From Bacteroidales bacterium (lineage in GTDB: Bacteria; Bacteroidota; Bacteroidia; Bacteroidales; UBA12077), in assembly GCA_016342685.1 (NCBI GenBank), contig JAEINU010000001.1, positions 1,160,920 through 1,224,919 of the forward strand: a stretch of 64,000 nt of DNA, given 5' to 3'. Shown in pieces: positions 35,794 through 47,490 of the stretch; within the stretch, counting starts at the first letter, position 1; each line of letters opens with the position of its first letter. The notes beneath the pieces are model-generated. The model was not told the origin of the DNA and did no database searches. It saw only the letters and a list, made by a program, of their open reading frames with translations. The translations under genes were made by a program, and so were the position numbers.

Positions 35794-36816
35794 TTAAAAT
35801 TTAGTTTGTGACTTTAAATATAAAGATAAATCATATATCGATTTAAAAACAAATTCATTGTTTTCAATGTTTAATATCCATTTACAATTTTCGTTCCCAA
35901 ATTCAATTTTAATATTTGTTATTTCCTGATTATCCTTCAAAACTTTGTAATCTAAACGTTCCAATGCCTTTTTCGTCCAGTTATAATGCAATCCCTCTCC
36001 CGACAAACCAATTTTTTCTCTCTGCGCTCTTTTCATTCTGAAATCGCCTTTGGTTTTATCAAAATTCAAAGTTGAATCTTTAAAAAGTTCGTTAAACTGA
36101 TCATTCAATATCAAATCTTCAGGCGCACCTTCAATTACCTTATCATCAAGCATTAACCAAACCTTGTCGGCTTCGTGAATTGCAGTATTTAAATCGTGCG
36201 TTGAAAATATGATTGTTTTATTTTCCTCTTTTGATAGTTTATTCAATAAATGAACTATTTCGAATTTATTAGGTAAATCAAGAAATGCAGTTGGCTCATC
36301 CAAAACAATAATTTTTGTATCCTGAGCTAGTGTTCTTGCAATCATAACTCGTTGGCGTTCGCCATCGCTTATCTCATCAACATTCTTATTAAGATATGAT
36401 TTCATTCCCACCATTCCGATAGCATCATTAGAACGCACAATATCCTCGGTTTGGAGTTTTCCCATCCAATTTGTGTGAGGAAATCGACCTAAAGCCACTA
36501 AATCAAATACTTTAAGATTATTTACACGAACAATTTCGGTTGAAACAAAACTCACCAATCTTGCAAATTCAGATCGTTTATATTTTCTTAGGAGTTTATT
36601 GTAAAAACTTATTCTTCCAGCCAAGGGCTCTTGTAATCCGGCAATATTTCTTAATAAAGTGCTTTTGCCAATTCCATTTTTTCCAATTAAGGCTATAAGT
36701 TCACCCGATTTAGCACTTAAATTGATGTCCTTAAAAAGAATGTTCTTTTGTTCCTTTTTTAAAGAGTATCCTATCTCTAAATTGTCAATATTTAATATAC
36801 TTTCAGGATTTTTCAT
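35794..36816 (-). CDS. ABC importer ATPase (FecE/BtuD type) with C-terminal extension
   Basis: ATP-binding subunit for a siderophore, haem or cobalamin importer. It shows Walker A GKNGIGKST (about 42-50), signature SDGERQR (about 145), Walker B IIVLDEPTAFLD and the switch histidine in STHDLNTA. The usual length is about 255; here 340 residues, with an extra about 85-residue C-terminal domain (from about residue 256, ending KSIYDLSLYLKSQ). It lies 5 bp after the permease gene. Confidence 0.93.
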   Translation of the reverse strand: MKNPESILNIDNLEIGYSLKKEQKNILFKDINLSAKSGELIALIGKNGIGKSTLLRNIAGLQEPLAGRISFYNKLLRKYKRSEFARLVSFVSTEIVRVNNLKVFDLVALGRFPHTNWMGKLQTEDIVRSNDAIGMVGMKSYLNKNVDEISDGERQRVMIARTLAQDTKIIVLDEPTAFLDLPNKFEIVHLLNKLSKEENKTIIFSTHDLNTAIHEADKVWLMLDDKVIEGAPEDLILNDQFNELFKDSTLNFDKTKGDFRMKRAQREKIGLSGEGLHYNWTKKALERLDYKVLKDNQEITNIKIEFGNENCKWILNIENNEFVFKSIYDLSLYLKSQTKF

Positions 36817-36821
36817 AAATA

Positions 36822-37859
36822 TTACGATACTCTGGATAATTTTTCATTTTTTATGATAATCCAAATAACGATTGGAATACCAACTAATGCAGTTATAGAA
36901 TTTATTGGCAATGTATTTTCTTTACCTGGTATTTGCGAAATAATATCACTTAACAATAAAACAATTCCGCCAACCAACATCGAACCTGGCAATAAGGTGT
37001 TATGATTTGCTGTTTTAAATATAATTCTTGCAATATGAGGAACCGCTATTCCTATAAAACCAATTGGTCCGCAAAATGCAGTTACACTTCCTGCCAACAA
37101 ACTCGTGCTAAAAAAAATCAGGAATCTCGACATGCGAACATTCAACCCCATACTTTTGGCATAGTTTTCTCCTACAAGCATGGCATTTAGCATTTTTATC
37201 GATAAGAATGTTATGGTTAAACCAATTATTACACTGGGTATTAAAACATTAAGCTGAGACAAAGAAACACCACCCAAACTCCCCATTGTCCATACTATAA
37301 AGGCTTTTAACATAGATTCGTTACTGAAATATTGTAAGATGCTCACAATAGCAGATGTGGCACTTCCAAACATTATTCCAAGAATAAGTATGGTCATTAT
37401 ATCTTTTACCCGAAGCGATACAACTAAAATTAAAAATAGAATTAATCCGGAACCAAGCCAAGCTGATATTACAATCATCCAATTTCCAATTGCGCCTACC
37501 TGACTAACAATTGTAAACGAAGAAATACCCATAACTAAAATAGCAACACCTAAACTAGCACCTGCACTTATACCTAAAACATAAGGACCCGCTAAAGGAT
37601 TTCTGAAAATTGTTTGCATTTGAAGTCCGCTAACCGATAAAGCAAAGCCTGCAAATAAAGCGGTTATGGCCTTTGGAATTCTAAATTTGTAGATTATGGT
37701 TAAATATTCGGGGCGATCTGCCTCCCCGGTGAAAATCACCCTAAACACTTCTTTAACAGGGATATTTACCGATCCTAGAAACACATCAAATACAAATAGT
37801 AGTATGAGTATAACAGATAAGGAGATCCAAAGAAATAAAATGCGGTTTTTAGAAATCAC
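36822..37859 (-). CDS. FecCD-family ABC importer permease
   Basis: A 345-residue inner-membrane protein with about nine or ten hydrophobic segments. Family motifs include YKFRIPKAITALFAGFALSVSGLQMQTIFRNPLAGPYVLG near the N-terminus (spread over residues 53-93) and GPIGFIGIAVPHIAR late in the chain, which contacts the ATPase. It is the permease of a type II importer for siderophore, haem or cobalamin. The gene lies between the binding protein and the ATPase. Confidence 0.95.
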   Translation of the reverse strand: MISKNRILFLWISLSVILILLFVFDVFLGSVNIPVKEVFRVIFTGEADRPEYLTIIYKFRIPKAITALFAGFALSVSGLQMQTIFRNPLAGPYVLGISAGASLGVAILVMGISSFTIVSQVGAIGNWMIVISAWLGSGLILFLILVVSLRVKDIMTILILGIMFGSATSAIVSILQYFSNESMLKAFIVWTMGSLGGVSLSQLNVLIPSVIIGLTITFLSIKMLNAMLVGENYAKSMGLNVRMSRFLIFFSTSLLAGSVTAFCGPIGFIGIAVPHIARIIFKTANHNTLLPGSMLVGGIVLLLSDIISQIPGKENTLPINSITALVGIPIVIWIIIKNEKLSRVS

Positions 37860-37912
37860 TGTATATTTTATTAATAAAATTCAGTTTGCTAATTTAAATA
37901 AAATACACGGAA

Positions 37913-39052
37913 TTACTCAATATGCTTATAATAAACAAGCTTGTGATCTGAAAGTAATTCGGGATGAAATATTTGAATCATATCTTTCAATACCAATTGA
38001 GGTTCGACTAAACCCGTTTCCCAATAGTCATTTCCTCCATATTTATTAATTCTATTGTTATTATTGAAAATCTCACTTTTATTAAACGGCTCAAAGTTTT
38101 TAAACCTTGTGTCTATTTTAAGTATATCTTCTTTACTATTTACAGAACCGGTATTTAGCCACACATCTGCCTTAGACGCCAGAACAAACATCGATTCTAT
38201 ATCATAAGGAGTACTTTCTCTAGATTCATTTTCTTTCCAGATATATTCTCCTCCCGCATCTTCAACCATTTTTGCCAGATAAGATTGTCCTCCTGGAACA
38301 TACCAAGAATCCTTCCACGGCAATCCAAAAAGTACTTTTGGTTTTTCAATAGAAGAGTTAACTACCTCAAGTAGATTATTATATTCGGTTTCAATATTTT
38401 CAAAATACTGATTAGCCTGATCTTCTTTATTATAAAACGATGCAAGAAATTTAACCCACTCCAATTTACCTAATGGATGATTTTCTAAATATTCGGCACA
38501 AATAATGGTTTTGATTCCCAAATCATTCAATTTTTGATTGTATCCAGCAACCTGGCTACCTATTCCATATGTTATTACTAAATCAGGATTTAATCCTGCA
38601 ATTAATTCATAGTTTAGACTATTATCGAAACCAACATCGAGAACTTCATTTTTTTCTATTCTATCTCTTACTTTCGGATTATTTATATAATCTTTTCCTG
38701 AGACACCATAAACTGTCTGAGTTTCATTTAAAATATCAATAAAAGCAATATGAGTTGTAGACAAACAAACGACACGTTCAACAGGAGTTTCAATAACAAT
38801 ATCTGCCTTAACATCAGGCACAACAGAACCTTTGTTTACAAGCAAATATTTATACTCAACTTTTTGTGCACCTTGCCATGGATTATGGATAGTAAGTAAT
38901 TTGTAATTTTGATTTGTTTTTATATCAAATCCTTTCGCATAAGTTAATATCTCTTGTTTAAGATTTGAATTATTATTAGTTTGCTTATGTTCATTAACAT
39001 TACAGGACACTAAAAATGATAATAGAATAATTCCAAGTACTCTAACTTTCAT
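37913..39052 (-). CDS. ABC importer substrate-binding lipoprotein
   Basis: A 379-residue lipoprotein (lipobox LLSFLVSC17). It has the Peripla_BP_2 fold typical of vitamin B12, haem and Fe-siderophore binding proteins: VERVVCLSTTHIAFIDILN near residue 92, PDLVITYGIGSQ near 155 and PKVLFGLPWKDSWYVPGGQSYLAKMVEDAGG (split over about 243-274). It heads the operon for permease, ATPase and small membrane protein. A TAAATTTGC segment upstream on this strand (about 39080) is a possible -7 box. No cobalamin riboswitch is seen, so the substrate is not settled. Confidence 0.93.
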   Translation of the reverse strand: MKVRVLGIILLSFLVSCNVNEHKQTNNNSNLKQEILTYAKGFDIKTNQNYKLLTIHNPWQGAQKVEYKYLLVNKGSVVPDVKADIVIETPVERVVCLSTTHIAFIDILNETQTVYGVSGKDYINNPKVRDRIEKNEVLDVGFDNSLNYELIAGLNPDLVITYGIGSQVAGYNQKLNDLGIKTIICAEYLENHPLGKLEWVKFLASFYNKEDQANQYFENIETEYNNLLEVVNSSIEKPKVLFGLPWKDSWYVPGGQSYLAKMVEDAGGEYIWKENESRESTPYDIESMFVLASKADVWLNTGSVNSKEDILKIDTRFKNFEPFNKSEIFNNNNRINKYGGNDYWETGLVEPQLVLKDMIQIFHPELLSDHKLVYYKHIE

Positions 39053-39231
39053 AATATATTTTTAATTTAGATTGCAAATTTACTTCAATATTTACAGACT
39101 TCATTCATCTGTTTACAAATTATGGGGCTAAAATAAACATGGTAATTATTACCAACTTTATTTTATTAAACCGTATAAATATGATATATTTATAACATTA
39201 CATTTAAACCTTAAGTTTTCTTGCAGTTAAT

Positions 39232-41685
39232 ATGAATCTAAAATCTTTTAAATCTATATTAGTAATAGTTTTATTATGTTCTTCTTTTAATAGTTTTGGG
39301 AATTATAATAGAACGGATACTATATTTTTTAAGGGAAACTACGACTATCCTCCTTATGAACTTCTTGATGAAAAATTGAACCCTACTGGGTTTAGTATTG
39401 ACATCCTAAGAGCCATTGAAAAAACCATGGGACTTCATATTAATATAGAACTTACATCGTGGAATAAAGCCAGATATGAATTAGAAGATGGTAAAATTGA
39501 TGGTGTTGCAGCAATGTCCTATTCACAAGAAAGAAATAAAGTTGTAAATTTCTCGACACCCTATGTTTACATTACTCATGCAGTATTTATTAGGGAAGAC
39601 AGTAAAATAAAATCTTTCGAAGATATTAGTAATAAACAAATAATTGTGGTTAAAGGAGATATAATGCACGATTATTTACTATCAAATGGTATTTCTAAAT
39701 ATTTAATTCCTGTAAAAAATTACCAAACTGCTTTACGCTTACTTTCCGTTGGCGAATATGATTGTGCAGTAATAAATAAACTTCAAGGGCAGTTTGCTAT
39801 CACTGAATATAACCTAATAAATTTAAACCCGGTAGGAACTCCAATACAGCCAAGCGAGATGTGTTTTGGAATACGTAAAGATAATATAGACTTATTGGCA
39901 CAAATAAATGATGGGTTACAGATTCTTAAATCGACGGGTGAATATGATAAAATATATGATAAGTGGTTTGGTATTTACGAGGAAGCAGATATCAAAACAA
40001 GGGTATTAAAAATAATAGCATGGATTCTAATTCCTTTTCTATTAATAATATTGGCCATATTAGTTTGGTCGTGGTCGCTAAAAAAACAAGTAGGATTAAA
40101 AACTGCTGAATTACAGAAAGAACTAATTGAACGGAAAAATACTGAAAAACAACTAACACACGAAAAATCATTGCTAAACTCAATGATTAATTCTATTCCT
40201 GATTTAATATTTTATAAAAATAAAAAGAACGTATATATCGGATGCAATGATGCATTTTGCAATTTTAACAATCTATCATCCGACCAGATAATTGGTAAAA
40301 GTGATTTTGAAATTTTCCCATTAAACGAAGCAATAAATTACTCAGAAACAGACAAAACAGTAATTGAAAATAATAAAATAATACAAACAGAATCGTGGGA
40401 AACAAATACAAATGGCGATAATTTTTTATTAAGCACGTTAAAGGTGCCGTTTAATGATAACCAAGGGAAACCTCTTGGAATTGTTGGAATTTGTCATGAT
40501 ATAACTGAAAGATACAAAAACGAGATCGATTTAAAAAAGGCAAAAGAAAAAGCAGAAGAATCGGATCGACTTAAATCTTCCTTTCTAGCAAATATGTCTC
40601 ATGAAATTCGAACTCCCATGAATGCGATTATCGGATTCTCAGATTTATTAGTTGATTCTAATATCGATTACGATGAACGAGAAGAACTAGTAACTCATAT
40701 TAACAATAATTGCAATACTTTACTCCTACTTATTGATGATATTATTGATTTAGCCAAAATTGAAGCCAACGAATTATCCATTTTTAAAAAAGACACGAAT
40801 ATTAAAGATATCCTTAATGAACTCTATAATACATTAAGTGAGACAAAAAAGAAACTAAATAGACAAAGCATTGAAATTATTATAGATAAAAAGTTTTTAA
40901 ATAATAATTTCATCTTAAATACAGATCCCTTTCGTTTTAAACAAATTATGATAAATCTGATTAATAATGCCCTAAAATATACTGAAGAAGGACATGTGGA
41001 AATTGGATATAATGTAATTAAGAATTTGAATACTGTTGAATTTTTTGTGAAGGATACTGGAATTGGAATACCCAAAAATAAACAAAAAGAAATATTTGAT
41101 CGATTTAATAAAATTGAACCAAGTAATGCAAAACTTTACCGTGGTACAGGATTAGGCTTAACAATAACACAAAATTTAGTTGAGCGACTCGGTGGAAAGA
41201 TAAATGTTGATTCCGAATTGAACGTTGGTTCTGTTTTTCATTTCAATTTACCTTTAGAAAAAGATGTTAACTCTATTTACATCGATCAAAAAGAAATAAG
41301 CATTTTCTCTAACGATAATTGGATTGATAAATCCATTTTAATTGTAGAAGATGAAGAGAGTAATTTTAAATTTCTTGAAATGCTTCTTAATAACAGGGGA
41401 CTCATTTTAATTAGAGCTCATAATGGACACGAAGCAATTGAAATCTGTAAAACAAATGATAAATTAGATCTTGTTCTTATGGATATTAAAATGCCAGGCA
41501 TGAATGGACTTGATGCAACAAGGCAGATTAAAAAGATCAAAACAAACTTGCCAATAATTGCTCAATCTGCATACGCAATGCAGAACGATGAAGAAATTTG
41601 CCTTGAAGCTGGTTGCGACGATTATATTACCAAACCAATAAGAAAAGATTATTTATTTGGACTTATAAATAAATGGCTTACTTAA
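39232..41685 (+). CDS. hybrid sensor histidine kinase with periplasmic SBP_bac_3 domain
   Basis: An 817-residue membrane sensor. Signal peptide (1-23); SBP_bac_3 ligand-binding domain (about 28-250, starting with FKGNYDYPPYELLDEKLNPT); transmembrane helix (about 258-282); short coiled coil; PAS domain (about 310-428); HisKA with phospho-histidine H457 in MSHEIRTP; HATPase_c with N box N579, DTGIGIP and GTGLGL; and a C-terminal receiver with D751 and K801. The SBP domain normally senses amino acids or other small solutes. Divergent from the ABC importer. No adjacent output regulator, so phosphate may pass to a distant partner; the orphan receiver at 5454-5825 is notably similar to its receiver. 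Confidence 0.96.
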   Translation: MNLKSFKSILVIVLLCSSFNSFGNYNRTDTIFFKGNYDYPPYELLDEKLNPTGFSIDILRAIEKTMGLHINIELTSWNKARYELEDGKIDGVAAMSYSQERNKVVNFSTPYVYITHAVFIREDSKIKSFEDISNKQIIVVKGDIMHDYLLSNGISKYLIPVKNYQTALRLLSVGEYDCAVINKLQGQFAITEYNLINLNPVGTPIQPSEMCFGIRKDNIDLLAQINDGLQILKSTGEYDKIYDKWFGIYEEADIKTRVLKIIAWILIPFLLIILAILVWSWSLKKQVGLKTAELQKELIERKNTEKQLTHEKSLLNSMINSIPDLIFYKNKKNVYIGCNDAFCNFNNLSSDQIIGKSDFEIFPLNEAINYSETDKTVIENNKIIQTESWETNTNGDNFLLSTLKVPFNDNQGKPLGIVGICHDITERYKNEIDLKKAKEKAEESDRLKSSFLANMSHEIRTPMNAIIGFSDLLVDSNIDYDEREELVTHINNNCNTLLLLIDDIIDLAKIEANELSIFKKDTNIKDILNELYNTLSETKKKLNRQSIEIIIDKKFLNNNFILNTDPFRFKQIMINLINNALKYTEEGHVEIGYNVIKNLNTVEFFVKDTGIGIPKNKQKEIFDRFNKIEPSNAKLYRGTGLGLTITQNLVERLGGKINVDSELNVGSVFHFNLPLEKDVNSIYIDQKEISIFSNDNWIDKSILIVEDEESNFKFLEMLLNNRGLILIRAHNGHEAIEICKTNDKLDLVLMDIKMPGMNGLDATRQIKKIKTNLPIIAQSAYAMQNDEEICLEAGCDDYITKPIRKDYLFGLINKWLT

Positions 41686-42405
41686 TTAATAATGAACTCT
41701 TCCTTTTAAATTATCCAGACAAAAATACAATGGAGTACCTGCATCAGAAGAAGATAATTCAAACTCTAAACTTTTAACCTTTCCAAATCCCGTTAAATCC
41801 ACATTTTCCCATTTATCTATAATATAATCTTGTGAATTATCTTCGAATCTATAATCAGCAAGAAAAATATCCATTTGATTTGTAATTACATTATTTACGC
41901 TAAAACCTGTAATTGTAAGTTTAAACCAATCAGGATCATCACCACTTCTTCCTCCAAATTTCTTAGCATAAGCATATCCATACTTTATAGAAAGAGCCGT
42001 ATAAGTACTATTCGTTAATCGCATTGATCGTGGTTCTTCCCCATTTTCATCGTTAAAAGTGATCATTATTTTAGCAAACTGATGGGCCACAGCATAATTT
42101 TCAGACTCATCGGCACCACCACTTGGAAAAGCTGCATATATGCTATTTGTATTAAGATAATAAATCTCTTGAACGTTCGAATAAATAAACCCACTCCAAG
42201 TATTCCAATCAGGATAGTAAGTATTATGATAGGTTTTATTCCCTTCAATAAAAAAGCCTTCATTCGACGATCCGTCCCAATATGAATTCTCGTTTAACTC
42301 AAATTCCTCAAAATCGGAAACATCAGTTTTAAATGTATCTTCATCTTTACAGGATGACATAAAAATTATAAATAGAGCAGATAAAAGAAGTGTATTTACT
42401 TTCAT
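41686..42405 (-). CDS. DUF4465-like lipoprotein
   Basis: A lipoprotein of 239 residues when started at ATG 42405, which places the lipobox FIIFMSSC correctly; an ATG at 42426 would add seven residues. The chain is rich in aromatics and beta strands (ENSYWDGSSNEG, FYSNVQ-like repeats, YAVAHQF), as in DUF4465 proteins of Bacteroidota. From memory, some members bind vitamin B12 at the cell surface; I cannot confirm it here. It lies next to the importer-kinase block and its stop abuts the kinase stop. Confidence 0.75.
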   Translation of the reverse strand: MKVNTLLLSALFIIFMSSCKDEDTFKTDVSDFEEFELNENSYWDGSSNEGFFIEGNKTYHNTYYPDWNTWSGFIYSNVQEIYYLNTNSIYAAFPSGGADESENYAVAHQFAKIMITFNDENGEEPRSMRLTNSTYTALSIKYGYAYAKKFGGRSGDDPDWFKLTITGFSVNNVITNQMDIFLADYRFEDNSQDYIIDKWENVDLTGFGKVKSLEFELSSSDAGTPLYFCLDNLKGRVHY

Positions 42406-42472
42406 AATAATATAAAAAAATAACAACCCGAAATTAACGAATTGTTATTATACATACAAATTGAGCTTGTGC

Positions 42473-43231
42473 TTATATTTTAAATAAGTAAATCAAACCC
42501 ATAGTATAGTAATTATCTGCAGAATTCTCAGACAATCCAAATCCTCCTGCAAAATCAAATTGCAAGCTTGGTGCAATTAAGTAAGTTATACCAGCATTTA
42601 CTTTGTTGTCAGCATGCCTATATTTTGAAAAATCGCCATACGCTTCAATAAAAGCACCGATTTTATCTGTTATAGAAAAACCACTAACCAAGGTATATGT
42701 GGCAATCGAATAGTTAATTTCACTAGGAAATTCAACGCCCAAGCTATAACCAACAGACCATACATCGCTCAATGTATGATTAAATGTTAAAGCCATTTGA
42801 GTACTATGGAATTGTTGCATAAAGCTACTTGTGCCAGTTTTGGCTACATTAATATGAGCTAACAATGCAATTTGGGGTAACCAAGCTTTCTCTTCATGTA
42901 CGTGTATTTTTGTTCCAATTGCGAACGGAGAAAAACCTTTCACATCACTTAATCCTTTAACCTTTGTTTTATTATATTCAGTTACAAAACGCAATTCGAA
43001 ATTCTTAAACAAGCCATACCTTAAAAGCATTGATGAATAAGAAATATTCTGCACAAAAGAGTTTTCGTTTTCGTAAATAAATCCATCTTCAAACTGAAAA
43101 TACCCTTTAGGCATAACAAAAGCCGATTCTGTTTGATCGGGTCTATCACCAATTAGTTCTGGAAAATCAGTTTCCTGTGCTGATACATTCAAAAAAAGAA
43201 TGCTCAATATTATTATAAGATAGTTCTTCAT
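42473..43231 (-). CDS. outer-membrane beta-barrel protein, Phenol_MetA_deg-like
   Basis: A 252-residue exported protein (signal peptide YLIIILSILFLNVSAQ). DRPDQTESAFVMPKGYFQFEDG near the mature N-terminus and repeated amphipathic strands fit the putative MetA-pathway transporter family, common in Bacteroidota. It ends in the outer-membrane-type strand YTMGLIYLFKI. Substrate unknown. It precedes the DUF4465 gene by 67 bp on the same strand. Confidence 0.82.
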   Translation of the reverse strand: MKNYLIIILSILFLNVSAQETDFPELIGDRPDQTESAFVMPKGYFQFEDGFIYENENSFVQNISYSSMLLRYGLFKNFELRFVTEYNKTKVKGLSDVKGFSPFAIGTKIHVHEEKAWLPQIALLAHINVAKTGTSSFMQQFHSTQMALTFNHTLSDVWSVGYSLGVEFPSEINYSIATYTLVSGFSITDKIGAFIEAYGDFSKYRHADNKVNAGITYLIAPSLQFDFAGGFGLSENSADNYYTMGLIYLFKI

Positions 43232-43285
43232 AATTTTACTTCTTAAATTTGTTGATTTCTATTGGTATTCTGTTAATAACAATAA

Positions 43286-43316
43286 TTTGAACTTAACAAA
43301 AGCATTCGTATTTTTG
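43286..43316 (+). promoter_or_regulatory. consensus promoter of ligA
   Basis: TTTG (43286-43289), a 19-bp spacer and TATTTTTG (43309-43316) give a full match to the Bacteroidota consensus, 23 bp upstream of ATG 43340. Confidence 0.75.
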
Positions 43317-43330
43317 TTCAGCTCTATTAA

Positions 43331-45349
<2,019 letters not shown>

Positions 45350-45396
45350 TTGAAAAGATGTAATTTCAAGAAATAAAAATTTATTATACTTGTAAA

Positions 45397-45936
45397 GTGA
45401 GTACAAAGAAAACTATTAAATGCAAAATAGGACGTTTTAACCTTAGGAAAAGATTAAAAACCCTTAAAAGACAAGTTAAAGTCCATAATTTTAATACTGC
45501 AAAAACAGCTGGGATTATTTTTAATTCGCCAGATGAAAAATCATTTGAGGCAATTAAACAATTTTTATCTTTTTTGTCTCAGTATGAATTAAAGGTGATT
45601 GCACTAGGATATATTCCATCAAAAAAAATCCCTGAGAATTTTTTAATGAGAAAAGGTGTTAACTTCTATTGTAGGACCGATTTGAATTGGTATTACAAAC
45701 CTAAAAATGAACTAGTTGATCAATTCATTAATCAGGAGTTCGATATATTATTTGATTTAAGCATAAAAGATTATTTTACTGTTAATTATGTTGGATCACT
45801 CTCAAAAGCAGTTTTTAAGATTGGGAAACAGTCCGACAATGCTTATCAAGATCTCACAATTGATATTAAAGAAAATAAAACGGTTGAATATCTTATTGAA
45901 CAAATAAAACACTATTTAAATATCATAAACAACTAA
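45397..45936 (+). CDS. DUF6913-like protein
   Basis: A 179-residue protein without signal or membrane segment. The start is GTG 45397, followed by a basic N-terminus (KIGRFNLRKRLKTLKRQVKV). The rest looks alpha/beta. I match it loosely to the DUF6913 family found beside dapA in Bacteroidia; no biochemical role is known. It starts 47 bp after ligA and ends 4 bp before dapA, so it is cotranscribed with dapA. Confidence 0.75.
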   Translation: MSTKKTIKCKIGRFNLRKRLKTLKRQVKVHNFNTAKTAGIIFNSPDEKSFEAIKQFLSFLSQYELKVIALGYIPSKKIPENFLMRKGVNFYCRTDLNWYYKPKNELVDQFINQEFDILFDLSIKDYFTVNYVGSLSKAVFKIGKQSDNAYQDLTIDIKENKTVEYLIEQIKHYLNIINN

Positions 45937-45940
45937 GAAC

Positions 45941-46831
45941 ATGAGTGCTAACAATAAATTTATCGGAACCGGAGTAGCGATAATCACCCCTTTTAAAAAG
46001 GATTTAAGTATTGATTACAATGGATTAGAAAAACAAATTGAGTACTTAATTGGCAACAATATAAATTATTTAGTTGTTCTTGGAACCACTGGAGAATCTG
46101 TTACTCAATCGGATTACGAAAAAGATGAATTGGTTAAATTTATTAAAGACAAAGTTGATAATCGTGTTCCATTAGTTTTGGGAGTTGGGGGAAATGATAC
46201 AAATGCTGTAGTAAACACCATTAGAAGAACTGATTTTGAACAAATAGATGCTATATTATCGGTAGCTCCTTTCTACAACAAGCCAACACAAGAAGGTATA
46301 TATCAGCATTTCAAAGCTATCTCTGAAGCAAGTCCTGTTCCTGTAATACTTTATAATGTTCCTGGAAGAACTTCATCGAATTTAAATGCTGAAACAACTT
46401 TAAGGTTAGCACATGAATTTGATAACATTGTTGCAATTAAAGAAGCTTCTGGAGATTTCTCTCAAGTAATGTATATTATTAAAGATAAACCAAAAGATTT
46501 TACAGTAATTTCTGGAGAAGATGCTCTAACACTCCCACTAATTTCGGTAGGAGTTGAAGGTGTAATTTCTGTTGTAGCTAATGCACTGCCAAAAGAATTC
46601 TCTAAAATGATTTCACTTTCATTAGATAATAAGATTGCCGAAGCAAAAGAAATCCATTATCAAATTTTAGAATTTATCGATACTTTATTTGTAGAAGGAA
46701 ATCCTGCCGGAGTAAAGGCTGCATTAAAAGTTCTTGGTATAATTGAGGACCATGTTAGATTACCTCTTGTTCCAGTTTCTGAAAACACATATAAGAAGCT
46801 TGAAGAATTGATTCACAAAATAAAAGGCTAA
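45941..46831 (+). CDS. dapA: 4-hydroxy-tetrahydrodipicolinate synthase
   Basis: Condenses pyruvate with aspartate semialdehyde, the first dedicated step to diaminopimelate and lysine. It is 296 residues. The TIM barrel has GTTGE (48-52), Y138 in ILYNVPGRT and the Schiff-base lysine K167 in AIKEASG. All catalytic residues are in place. Same operon as the preceding DUF6913-like gene. Confidence 0.97.
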   Translation: MSANNKFIGTGVAIITPFKKDLSIDYNGLEKQIEYLIGNNINYLVVLGTTGESVTQSDYEKDELVKFIKDKVDNRVPLVLGVGGNDTNAVVNTIRRTDFEQIDAILSVAPFYNKPTQEGIYQHFKAISEASPVPVILYNVPGRTSSNLNAETTLRLAHEFDNIVAIKEASGDFSQVMYIIKDKPKDFTVISGEDALTLPLISVGVEGVISVVANALPKEFSKMISLSLDNKIAEAKEIHYQILEFIDTLFVEGNPAGVKAALKVLGIIEDHVRLPLVPVSENTYKKLEELIHKIKG

Positions 46832-46884
46832 AGATATATTCTGGTCTGAATTTTGTTATTAGTTTTATCTAAAAAAAAGCGACT

Positions 46885-47478
46885 ATGAGTAAACATTACA
46901 GACTAATCAGCATCTTTTCTATACTATTACTAATAGCGAGTTGTGCTCCAAAAAAGCAAGTACAACGTATTGATACAAATCAAACGGTTGATTTAAGCGG
47001 AAGATGGAACGATACAGATTCTAAATCAGTTTCTATTGAGATAATTAATCAACTTTTACACGACAATTGGATTAATAATTACAATGCCGAGAATCCAAAT
47101 AAACGTCCAATATTAATTGTTGGACTTGTTAAAAACAAAAGTCATGAACATATCGATGCCAGTACCTTTATTAAAGATATTGAAAGAGCTATAATAAAAG
47201 ATGGTTCAGCACGATTAGTTCAAGCTGGAGATCGCCGTGACGCTCTTCGAAATGAACGAGTAGAGCAACAAGATTACTCATCGCCTGAAACCGCTAAGAA
47301 TTGGGGCTTGGAATTAGGCGCCGATTATATGTTACAAGGAACAATTAGCTCCATTGTTGACACCTACAAAAAAGATAAAATTGTTTATTATCAAATAAAT
47401 ATGGAATTGTCACACCTAGAAACAAATGAAATTGTTTGGATTGGCGAAAAGAAAATCAAAAAGTTAATAAACAACTAA
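46885..47478 (+). CDS. LpoB-like penicillin-binding-protein activator lipoprotein
   Basis: A 197-residue lipoprotein (lipobox LLIASC). The core matches the LpoB fold: VDLSGRWNDTDS, RPILIVGLVKNKSHEHIDASTF, and LGADYMLQGTISSI. In enterobacteria LpoB spans the periplasm to activate PBP1b; in Bacteroidota the partner is not established. It lies 12 bp before a COG3014-type lipoprotein gene, a pairing known in other phyla, so the two probably act together. Confidence 0.85.
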   Translation: MSKHYRLISIFSILLLIASCAPKKQVQRIDTNQTVDLSGRWNDTDSKSVSIEIINQLLHDNWINNYNAENPNKRPILIVGLVKNKSHEHIDASTFIKDIERAIIKDGSARLVQAGDRRDALRNERVEQQDYSSPETAKNWGLELGADYMLQGTISSIVDTYKKDKIVYYQINMELSHLETNEIVWIGEKKIKKLINN

Positions 47479-47490
47479 CCTTCTTTTAAC

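Noticed and set aside
39053-39231. Cobalamin riboswitch between the importer and the hybrid kinase
   Set aside because: I looked for the B12-box core on both strands and found nothing like it; the segment is AT-rich and short.
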